Shown here one piece after another: positions 1-5,807 of a stretch of 13,625 nt of DNA. Each line of letters begins with the position of its first letter. The first letter of the stretch is position 1. The translations under genes and the position numbers were made by a program. This DNA is from Candidatus Acetothermia bacterium (GTDB taxonomy: Bacteria; Bipolaricaulota; Bipolaricaulia; RBG-16-55-9; JANLFV01), in contig JAPWVC010000024.1 of assembly GCA_028275195.1 (NCBI GenBank), positions 1 through 13,625 on the forward strand, in the 5' to 3' direction. Below the pieces are notes generated by a model. It saw only the letters and a program-made list of their open reading frames with translations. It was not told where the DNA came from and made no database searches.

Positions 1-145
1 CTTTGACCTCGGCTTGACACCTCCGGCAGCGGCGGAGATGGCCTTCGACCTCCGCTAGCTCCTCACCCACCAGGGTCCCATTGACATACCAAGGGAGCAG
101 TTCCTGGACCTTCCGGCACCTTCTCCAGCTCAAGCCGAGGGCCAT
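1..145 (-). CDS. Anti-sigma factor with zf-HC2 domain (N-terminal part, cut by window edge)
   Basis: Only the first 48 residues are in the window; the gene continues past the left edge. They read as a putative zinc-finger anti-sigma domain: a Cys at residue 10, the stretch VQELLPWYVNGTL, and then an HxxxCxxC motif (H36, C40, C43), the ZAS-type zinc site that in this family clamps an ECF sigma factor. The ATG lies inside the 3' end of the sigma gene, overlapping it by 16 bases in another frame, with GGAGGAG just upstream, so the two are probably translationally coupled. Known for the family: the cytoplasmic domain binds and inactivates the partner sigma, and a membrane helix and sensor domain often follow. 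Whether this one has a membrane helix cannot be seen here. The call as anti-sigma rests on the motif and the neighbour. Confidence 0.85.
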   Translation of the reverse strand, partial: MALGLSWRRCRKVQELLPWYVNGTLVGEELAEVEGHLRRCRRCQAEVK

Positions 146-681
146 CGCTCCTCCTCCAAGAGCGCTCTTAGCCGCTCCTTGGCGTAGAACATCCGGCTCT
201 TGACTGTTCCCTCGGGGCAGCCCATCAGCTCCGCGATCTCCTTGTAAGAGAGGCCATGGTAGAAGGCGAGGACCACCGTCTCGCGATGCTCCGGCTCGAG
301 CCTCTCCAAGGCCCCGCGGACCCGCTCCCCGAGGAGCTCTCGCCTGGCCTCTTGTTCCGGCTCGAGCTCAAATGCGGGCTCATCCTGCTCCGCTTGGGCC
401 TCCGCGCTCCGCTGCTCCCGGCGGAGCTTATCGAGGGCCTTGTGCCTGGCGATCCCTAAAATCCAGGTCGAGGGCTTCCCCTCACCGCGGAAGGCCCTCG
501 CCCCCTTCCAGATCGAGAGCATCGTCTCCTGGACCACTTCCTCCGCTAGAGCCTGTTCCCGGCCCATCATCAGCGCATAGCGGTAGATCCGCCCGGCGTA
601 GCATTGGAAGAGCCGGCCCCACGCATCCCGATCTCCGTCCGCAATTCGCGCGATGAGCCCCCGCTCATGCTCATCCCCCAT
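130..681 (-). CDS. ECF-type RNA polymerase sigma factor
   Basis: A 183-residue sigma-70-family factor with only regions 2 and 4, the ECF layout. Region 2 spans roughly residues 20-88 (core-binding and -10 recognition, including WGRLFQCYAGRIYRYAL and STWILGIARHKALDKLRR). An acidic Glu/Gln-rich linker (about 93-115) follows, then region 4 at about 122-175 with the helix-turn-helix LSYKEIAELMGCPEGTVKSR that reads the -35. I chose the ATG at 681 because AGGAG sits five bases upstream; a GTG two codons earlier would overlap that ribosome site. It follows glmS after 60 bases with no clear promoter or terminator between, and its end overlaps an anti-sigma gene, so it is probably held inactive until a signal releases it. 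Its regulon cannot be told from the sequence. The ECF class is certain; the subgroup is not assigned. Confidence 0.95.
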   Translation of the reverse strand: MGDEHERGLIARIADGDRDAWGRLFQCYAGRIYRYALMMGREQALAEEVVQETMLSIWKGARAFRGEGKPSTWILGIARHKALDKLRREQRSAEAQAEQDEPAFELEPEQEARRELLGERVRGALERLEPEHRETVVLAFYHGLSYKEIAELMGCPEGTVKSRMFYAKERLRALLEEERWPSA

Positions 682-741
682 GGCCACTCCTCATCTCATG
701 GCTCGCAAGGTCTGTCGGTGGAGGGGCAGGGGAGGTTCACC

Positions 742-2565
742 CTACTCCACGGTCACGGATTTGGCCAGGTTTCGGGGCTGGTCGACATCGGTCCCGCGGA
801 GGACCCCGATATGGTAGGCCAGAAGTTGCAGTGGGACCACAAAGACCATGGGGGTCAAGACCTCGGGGGTCTGAGGGACCTCGAAGATTTGGTCAGCCAC
901 CTTCTCGATCTCCTTGTTTATCTCGTCGGTGAAGGCGAGGACGATCCCCTTGCGGGCCTTGACCTCCTCGATGTTGGCGAAGACCTTATCGTAGACGGAG
1001 TTTTTGGTCACCAGGACCACGACGGGCATCTCCTCGTCGATGAGGGCGATCGGGCCGTGCTTCATCTCCCCCGCGGGGTAGCCCTCGGCGTGGATGTAGG
1101 AGATCTCCTTCAGCTTGAGAGCTCCCTCAAGGGCGATCGGGTGGAGGAGGTCCCTCCCGAGGAAGAGGAAGTCCGGCTTATCGTAGAACCTCCGGGCTAG
1201 GGCCTGGACCTCCGGCTCCTTCCGCAAGATCGCCTCGAGCTGCCTCGGCCCGGAGGAAAGGCCGCTTAGGATCTCACTCGCCCGGGAAGGTGAGAGCTCT
1301 CCTCGTCTCCTCCCCAGGTAGACCCCCAGGAGCGCCAAGGCCGCAAGCTGGGCCGTGAAGGTCTTGGTCGAGGCCACTCCGATCTCCGGCCCGGCATGGG
1401 TGTAGACCACCCCGTCGGCCTCGCGAGTGATCGATGAGCCGACGACATTGGCGACGGCGATGACCGTGGCGCCGCGCTCCTTGGCCTTGCGGACTCCCGC
1501 GAGGGTGTCGGCCGTCTCCCCGGACTGGGAGATGGCCACGACCAGGGTCTTCTCATCGATATAAGGGTCGCTATAGCGGAACTCCGAGCCGATCTCGGCC
1601 CCGATGGGGAGCTTGAGCCAGTCCTGCCAGAGGTATTTGGCCACCAGCCCAGCGTAGAAGGAGGTCCCGCAAGCCAGGAGGTAGATGTTCCTGATTCCTT
1701 TAGCCTTCTGAGCGGAGAGGTCCAGCTCCTCGAGGAAGACCTCCCCTTCGAGGGAGTAGCGCCCGCGGATGGTGTCCTCGACCGCCTGGGGCTGCTCATG
1801 GATCTCCTTGAGCATGAAGTGCTTATACCCGCCCTTCTGGGCCGTCACGGGGTCCCAGTCGATCCGCCGGGGCTCACGGGCGATCGGCTCTCCAGAGAAG
1901 ATGCTCAACCTCACCCCAGCGGCGGTCAGGACGGCCATCTCACCATCGTTGAGGAAGAGCATCCTTCGGGTGTAAGGGAGGATCGCGGGGATGTCGGAGG
2001 CGAGGAAGTTCTCCCCCTCCCCCAGGCCGATCACCAAGGGGCTTCCGACCCTAGCGGCCACGATCTCCTCCGAATCCTTGGAGATCACGGCGATGGCGAA
2101 GGCCCCCTTCACCCGCTTCAAGCCGGCTCGCACGGCCTCCTCCAGGTCGCCGTGATAGCATTCCTCGAAGAGATGGGCCAGGACCTCGGTGTCCGTCTCG
2201 GAGGTGAACTTATGGCCCCTCGCCTGGAGCTCTTGCTTGAGCGGGAGGTAGTTCTCGATGATCCCGTTATGGATCACGGCCAGCCTCCCCTGGCAATCTT
2301 GGTGGGGGTGGGCATTCTCGTCCGTCGGGCGGCCATGGGTAGCCCACCTGGAATGGCCGATCCCCAAGGTGGCCTGGAGATCAGTATTCGCGACCATCCC
2401 CTCCAGTTCCGCCACCTTCCCCGCCCGCTTGAAGATCAGGAGCCTCCCGTCCTCGATGAGGGCCAGCCCCGCGGAGTCATAGCCCCGGTATTCCAGCCGC
2501 CGGAGGCTCTCGAGGAGGATCTCCTTCGCCCGCCTCCTCCCGATATAGCCGACGATCCCACACAT
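742..2565 (-). CDS. glmS: Glutamine--fructose-6-phosphate aminotransferase (isomerising)
   Basis: Makes glucosamine-6-phosphate from fructose-6-phosphate and glutamine, the first step toward UDP-GlcNAc for peptidoglycan and other glycans; cytoplasmic. The 607-residue protein has the usual length and order. First is a class II glutamine amidotransferase domain (about 1-220) starting MCGIVGYIG, with the nucleophile Cys2, HSRWATHG (71-78) and HNG (99-101). Two SIS sugar-isomerase domains follow, with CGTSFYAG, SQSGETADTL and STKTFTAQ in the first and the KLKEISYIHAEGYPAGEMKHGP segment in the second. It ends with the family hallmark DQPRNLAKSVTVE. The open frame extends 97 codons upstream, but Cys2 fixes the start at 2565, with AAGGGAGG eight bases before it. 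A promoter lies just upstream and the leader is far too short for a glmS ribozyme. The sigma/anti-sigma pair follows on the same strand. Confidence 0.98.
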   Translation of the reverse strand: MCGIVGYIGRRRAKEILLESLRRLEYRGYDSAGLALIEDGRLLIFKRAGKVAELEGMVANTDLQATLGIGHSRWATHGRPTDENAHPHQDCQGRLAVIHNGIIENYLPLKQELQARGHKFTSETDTEVLAHLFEECYHGDLEEAVRAGLKRVKGAFAIAVISKDSEEIVAARVGSPLVIGLGEGENFLASDIPAILPYTRRMLFLNDGEMAVLTAAGVRLSIFSGEPIAREPRRIDWDPVTAQKGGYKHFMLKEIHEQPQAVEDTIRGRYSLEGEVFLEELDLSAQKAKGIRNIYLLACGTSFYAGLVAKYLWQDWLKLPIGAEIGSEFRYSDPYIDEKTLVVAISQSGETADTLAGVRKAKERGATVIAVANVVGSSITREADGVVYTHAGPEIGVASTKTFTAQLAALALLGVYLGRRRGELSPSRASEILSGLSSGPRQLEAILRKEPEVQALARRFYDKPDFLFLGRDLLHPIALEGALKLKEISYIHAEGYPAGEMKHGPIALIDEEMPVVVLVTKNSVYDKVFANIEEVKARKGIVLAFTDEINKEIEKVADQIFEVPQTPEVLTPMVFVVPLQLLAYHIGVLRGTDVDQPRNLAKSVTVE

Positions 2566-2590
2566 CCCCCTAGCCTCCCTTGCGAGGAAG

Positions 2591-2619
2591 AGTATAACGC
2601 GGGGCGCGCTCGCCTCCAA
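2591..2619 (-). promoter_or_regulatory. Sigma-70-like promoter of glmS
   Basis: On the minus strand, TTGGAG (2619-2614) and TATACT (2596-2591) are separated by 17 bases. The -10 ends 25 bases before the glmS ATG, which predicts an RNA leader of about 18 bases that just contains the AAGGGAGG ribosome site. Read by eye; not experimentally supported. Confidence 0.65.
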
Positions 2620-2637
2620 GGCCGGCTGACCCCGGGT

Positions 2638-2666
2638 TTGTAAAAGGCGGGTGGCTCTGTTATAAT
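2638..2666 (+). promoter_or_regulatory. Sigma-70-like promoter of the DUF151 gene
   Basis: TTGTAA (2638-2643), 17 bases, then a perfect TATAAT (2661-2666). The start codon is 42 bases after the -10 end, leaving a leader of about 35 bases with GAGAGGAGG upstream of the ATG. It runs back to back with the glmS promoter, the two -35 boxes being 18 bases apart. Confidence 0.75.
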
Positions 2667-2707
2667 GGCGGCGGTCGATCCACAAATAGAGAGAGGAGGT
2701 CCGCACT

Positions 2708-3196
2708 ATGCGCGAGGTGGAGATTAAGGCGCTCTTAGTCGATCCCGTCCATAACTCACCCGTAATCCTGCTGAAGGATCGTGAGTCGGACATGGTCGTG
2801 CCGGTTTGGATCGGGCACCCCGAGGCCACGGCTATCGCCATGGAACTCCAGAACAAGACCTTCCCCCGCCCACTGACTCATGACCTCCTGAAGGAAGCGA
2901 TCATCGCCCTCGGCGGAGAGGTGCAAAAAGTGATCATCGATCACATCCAGGACGGGACATACTATGCGACGATCTTCATCCAGGACAGCGAGGGGAACAT
3001 CCAGGAGCTCGATGCCCGGCCGTCGGACACTGTGGCCCTAGCCTTGAGGACGAACAGCCCGATCTACATCTCAGACGAGGTCTTCGAGCAGTCGGCGATC
3101 GAGCTACCCCTGACCGAGGACGAGGAGGAGCGGGAGCAGTTCAAAGAGTTCTTGGAGAAGATAGACCTGGCCGAGTTCAAGCGGCTGAGCCAGTAG
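2708..3196 (+). CDS. Bifunctional nuclease (BFN/DUF151) family protein
   Basis: A 162-residue soluble protein of the DUF151 family. The domain fills about residues 1-130: an opening MREVEIKALLVDPVHNSPV with LLKD at 21-24 and VPVWIGHPEA at 31-40, then the family signature ELDARPSDTVALALR (100-114) followed by SPIYISDEVFE. A short acidic tail (about 132-162) follows; the UVR-like motif that some longer members carry is not seen. Plant members have been reported to have DNase and RNase activity, but the bacterial role is largely unknown, so nuclease activity here is family-level inference. The start is well supported by GGAGG eight bases before the ATG. It has its own promoter divergent from glmS, and its TAG stop touches the stop of the convergent LolA-like gene with no base between. 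Confidence 0.9.
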   Translation: MREVEIKALLVDPVHNSPVILLKDRESDMVVPVWIGHPEATAIAMELQNKTFPRPLTHDLLKEAIIALGGEVQKVIIDHIQDGTYYATIFIQDSEGNIQELDARPSDTVALALRTNSPIYISDEVFEQSAIELPLTEDEEEREQFKEFLEKIDLAEFKRLSQ

Positions 3197-4069
3197 TTAC
3201 TTCACCGGATAGCGGATGATTTGAGCATCCTTCGGCAGCGCTAACAACTCCCCCGCGGTCAGGCCGCGGTTGAGTTGGACCTCCCTCACGAGGAGAATTA
3301 GTCCCTCCTCCTTTAGCTTCCCTCCAACCTCGCGTGTGAGGCGGGCCTCAACCCGCCGCGGGACAAGGTTTACAGGGTCGATCCAGATCCATTCCTTGCT
3401 CGCGAGCCCCTTCTGCGACGAGGTCGCTTCCAAGAGGTAATCCCCTAATTGCCAGGCGCTCACCCTGAGGGTTAAGGGGAAGTCCTCCACGCCCGGGGGC
3501 TCTCTCAGCGAGAGGCTGAGCAGGGAAGGGGGGTGTAGCTGGCCAGCCGCCAGCCCGGCGATGGTGATCCCTAGCTGCAGTTCCAGTGGCAAGGCCGGGG
3601 AGGTGATCTGCTGGGAGAGGGTGAGTGAGAAGCCCTCTTCCTGGAGGCGAGCGATGATCTCCTCCAGATCGAAGTTGAGCCACTCCAGGTAGGTATAGAG
3701 GGCGTGTTGCTCAGTGAGCTCCTGGACGATGATCACCTTGCTCACGGGAATATACTGTGAGAGGAGGCGCCCCTCGAGGGTATAGACCTGGTCGCGTATC
3801 TCCGGTGGATCGAGGATCTCCAACCGGAGGATCCGCTGCTTCACCAGGGTTTTGATCCGGACCCGCGTCTCTCGTTCCTTCCCCTCAGGGGTGATCTGGA
3901 GGATGGTCACGATGGCCTGGAGGTCCTCTAGCTCGGCATAGGCGGCCTTCAGCCGCTGGAGGAAGGCCCGGAGCTCGGGCTCAAGCTGGGGCGGTTGCTG
4001 GTGCTGGCCCAAGACAAGAGGAGCCAAGAGGGAGAGGAGCACTAGCAAACATAAACCCCTTCTGCTCAT
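3197..4069 (-). CDS. Exported LolA-like outer-membrane lipoprotein-sorting protein
   Basis: A 290-residue protein with a clear signal peptide: MSRRG, then a hydrophobic run (about residues 6-20, ending LAPLVLG) and a Gln/Pro-rich mature start, so it is exported. The mature part begins with a helix (LRAFLQRLKAAYAELEDLQAIV) and continues as beta-rich sequence resembling the LolA/RseB lipid-binding fold. Cues are a strand with KQRILRLEILDPPEIR, the segment IWIDPVNLVPRRVEA, and a C-terminal strand that ends in a proline/valine tail. In that fold a beta-sheet cradles the acyl chains of a lipoprotein. Identity is by overall pattern, not by catalytic residues; another periplasmic LolA-like or RseB-like role is possible. 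An upstream in-frame ATG at 4135 would add 22 residues before the signal peptide, so I chose 4069. A promoter lies 14 bases upstream, leaving almost no leader and no strong ribosome site. Confidence 0.65.
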   Translation of the reverse strand: MSRRGLCLLVLLSLLAPLVLGQHQQPPQLEPELRAFLQRLKAAYAELEDLQAIVTILQITPEGKERETRVRIKTLVKQRILRLEILDPPEIRDQVYTLEGRLLSQYIPVSKVIIVQELTEQHALYTYLEWLNFDLEEIIARLQEEGFSLTLSQQITSPALPLELQLGITIAGLAAGQLHPPSLLSLSLREPPGVEDFPLTLRVSAWQLGDYLLEATSSQKGLASKEWIWIDPVNLVPRRVEARLTREVGGKLKEEGLILLVREVQLNRGLTAGELLALPKDAQIIRYPVK

Positions 4070-4083
4070 CGGACCACCGGCCC

Positions 4084-4112
4084 ATTGTAATCCTGAGCTT
4101 TGTGAACGGCAA
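4084..4112 (-). promoter_or_regulatory. Sigma-70-like promoter of the LolA-like gene
   Basis: On the minus strand, TTGCCG (4112-4107), 17 bases, then TACAAT (4089-4084). The -10 ends 14 bases before the ATG at 4069, so transcription would start about 7 bases from the start codon. This position also supports the start at 4069 over the one at 4135, which lies upstream of the promoter. Confidence 0.55.
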
Positions 4113-4128
4113 GTAGCATCTCGCTCGG

Positions 4129-4157
4129 TTGACATAGCTCGAGGGATCGGGTATCCT
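4129..4157 (+). promoter_or_regulatory. Sigma-70-like promoter of pgk
   Basis: A perfect TTGACA (4129-4134), 17 bases, then TATCCT (4152-4157). The predicted transcription start near 4164 is only about 13 bases before the ATG at 4177 and about 4 bases before the in-frame GTG at 4168. It is divergent from the LolA-like promoter, with 16 bases between the two -35 boxes. Confidence 0.7.
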
Positions 4158-4176
4158 CCCCGCCAAGGTGACCGGG

Positions 4177-5352
4177 ATGCTCCGAGGTCTGAGGGACTTG
4201 GAGGTCGAAGGGAAGAGGGTCCTAGTCCGGGTCGATTTCAATGTCCCCCTCAAGGGGGGCAAGGTCGCCGACGACCGGCGGATCCGCGAGGCCCTCCCCA
4301 CGATCAGTTACCTCATAGAGCATCGGGCGAAGACGATCCTCGCCTCCCACCTCGGGCGGCCTGAAGGGAAGGTAGTGGAGGAGCTGAGGCTTACCCCCGT
4401 CGCGGCCCGGCTGGGCGAGCTGCTCGGCAGACCGGTGAGGAAGCTCGATGATTGTGTCGGCCCCGAGGTCGAGCGAGCGGTAGCCCAGATGGGGCCCGGT
4501 GAGGTGGTCCTGCTCGAGAACCTCCGGTTCCACGAGGGAGAAGAGGCGAACGACCCGGAGTTCGCCCGGGCCCTGGCCGCCCTGGCCGATCTCTTCGTGG
4601 ATGATGCCTTCGGAACTGCCCATCGGAAGCATGCCTCGAATTACGGCGTGGCCCGACTCCTCCCCAGCGCAGCCGGGTTCCTCATGGAGCAGGAGATCAC
4701 GAACCTCTCGCGCCTCCGCGATAATCCTGAGCGGCCCTTCCTCGCGCTCATCGGGGGGAAGAAGGCCGAGGACAAGATCGGGGTCCTGTTCGATCTCTTG
4801 GGCAAGGTCGATGCCTTCCTCATCGGCGGAGGGGTGGCCTTCACCCTCCTCAAGGCACGGGGCTATGAGGTCGGGAATTCCATCGTCGATGAGGCCCTTC
4901 TGGGCAAGGCCGAGCAATTCCTGGCCGAGGCGGAGCACCGCGGGGTGACAGTCGTCCTCCCCCAGGATGTCCGGATCGCCGAGAGATTCGATCCGAAAGC
5001 GCCAGCGAGGGTGGTCCCAGTCCGGGCGATCCCCAAGGGCTGGATCGGCCTTGACATCGGGCCGGAAACGGCCGAGGAGTTCGGCCGGCGGGTCCGCAGG
5101 GCCAGGACGGTCCTCTGGACCGGGCCGCTCGGGGCCTTCGAGCTCCCCCAGTTCATGGAAGGGACTCGGGCCATGGCCCAGGCCCTGGCGAAGGCCCCGG
5201 CCTTCTCTGTGATCGGGGGAGGTGAGACGGCCGAGGCGATCGAGGGGCTGGGCCTGGCAAAGGAGATGGGCTACATCTCCACCGGCGGGGGGGCGATGCT
5301 CCATTTCTTGAGGGGGGAGGAACTCCCCGCGGTCGAGCCCCTCCGAGTTTAA
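4177..5352 (+). CDS. pgk: Phosphoglycerate kinase
   Basis: Catalyses the reversible phosphate transfer between 1,3-bisphosphoglycerate and ADP in glycolysis/gluconeogenesis; cytoplasmic. The 391-residue protein has the normal length. N-terminal substrate domain: RVDFNVPL (18-25), ASHLGRPEG, LLENLRFHEGEE and DDAFGTAHRKHAS. C-terminal nucleotide domain: GGKKAEDKIG, GGGVAFTLLKARG, TGPLGAFE, IGGGETAEAI and STGGGAMLHFL. Several nucleotide-domain motifs differ from the common bacterial form (GGAKVSDKI, WNGPMGVFE, GGASLEFL), though the Lys of the first and the Glu of GAFE are kept, so I expect it to be active. ATG 4177 has AAGGTG six bases upstream; an in-frame GTG at 4168, better suited to a leaderless message, would add three residues. 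It has a strong promoter of its own and is followed after 19 bases by an unknown small gene, probably co-transcribed. Confidence 0.97.
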   Translation: MLRGLRDLEVEGKRVLVRVDFNVPLKGGKVADDRRIREALPTISYLIEHRAKTILASHLGRPEGKVVEELRLTPVAARLGELLGRPVRKLDDCVGPEVERAVAQMGPGEVVLLENLRFHEGEEANDPEFARALAALADLFVDDAFGTAHRKHASNYGVARLLPSAAGFLMEQEITNLSRLRDNPERPFLALIGGKKAEDKIGVLFDLLGKVDAFLIGGGVAFTLLKARGYEVGNSIVDEALLGKAEQFLAEAEHRGVTVVLPQDVRIAERFDPKAPARVVPVRAIPKGWIGLDIGPETAEEFGRRVRRARTVLWTGPLGAFELPQFMEGTRAMAQALAKAPAFSVIGGGETAEAIEGLGLAKEMGYISTGGGAMLHFLRGEELPAVEPLRV

Positions 5353-5371
5353 ATGAAGGAGGAAAAGAAAG

Positions 5372-5788
5372 ATGGAGATCTTGATCGACAGTAACGGCGG
5401 GAAGAAGGTCCTCTACTGCCCCCTCTGCGGGCGGCAGGGCCAGAAGGTGAGGATGCGGGAAGGGAAGGTCCTGATCCGCTCCCCGAGCACCCTCCTCCAG
5501 CCTAAGCCCCTGCTCCGGCTGATCCAGCGCTCGCCACTTAGGCTCTTCCTCCAGCTCCGGGCCGGGCGGAGGCTCCTCAAGCGCTATGAGCGGCTCTTCT
5601 ACCACTTGTATTTCTCGCCTTACAAGCAGGTGAATGGCTATATCTGCGAGGCAGTCCCGAGCCATGGGCTGACGCGCGAGACCTACCTCAAGGTCCTGCT
5701 CGGCCAGGCCACTCCAGCGATGGTCCACGATGAGATGGGCGAGATCCAAGAAGTCTATCGCGAGGCCCTGTGGGCCGGGCTAAGCTGA
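5372..5788 (+). CDS. Hypothetical protein with an N-terminal CPLC motif
   Basis: I do not recognise this 138-residue protein. The start is sound: AAGGAGG lies nine bases before the ATG and 19 bases after the pgk stop, so it is probably translated from the pgk transcript. Visible features: a beta-like opening, one CxxC pair (CPLC, residues 16-19) that could be half of a zinc ribbon, and a third Cys at 92 (YICEAVP), too few in the usual spacing for a complete site. Between them is a very basic, Leu/Arg-rich helical stretch (about 42-80) with an aromatic patch YERLFYHLYFSPY. The C-terminal part is helical, with an acidic stretch (MVHDEMGEIQEVYREAL). No signal peptide or clear membrane segment is evident. 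Nucleic-acid binding would fit the basic helix and CxxC but is a guess. It converges on uvrB with 19 bases between. Confidence 0.75.
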   Translation: MEILIDSNGGKKVLYCPLCGRQGQKVRMREGKVLIRSPSTLLQPKPLLRLIQRSPLRLFLQLRAGRRLLKRYERLFYHLYFSPYKQVNGYICEAVPSHGLTRETYLKVLLGQATPAMVHDEMGEIQEVYREALWAGLS

Positions 5789-5807
5789 GATAAGAGAGCT
5801 GCCTCAA

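Noticed and set aside
682..741. An ECF-type autoregulatory promoter (GAAC-like -35) before the sigma gene.
   Set aside because: The minus strand has TGAACC and a CGAC about 17 bases on, but neither matches a defined ECF motif well enough to call; no conventional promoter either.
2566..2707. A glmS ribozyme or riboswitch in the upstream region.
   Set aside because: The predicted glmS leader is only about 18 bases, far shorter than any such element, and the rest of the region is occupied by two promoters.
4070..4135. A longer LolA-like protein beginning at the ATG at 4135.
   Set aside because: It would place 22 residues of polar, non-signal sequence before a typical signal peptide, and the best promoter sits downstream of that ATG.
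4222..5304. A 360-codon open frame on the minus strand antisense to pgk.
   Set aside because: It mirrors the pgk codon pattern in GC-rich DNA, has no recognisable domain, and pgk is fully conserved on the other strand. The same reasoning excludes the long plus-strand frames over glmS (such as 1798-2643) and the minus-strand frames over porA, the fused delta gene and the SDR gene.
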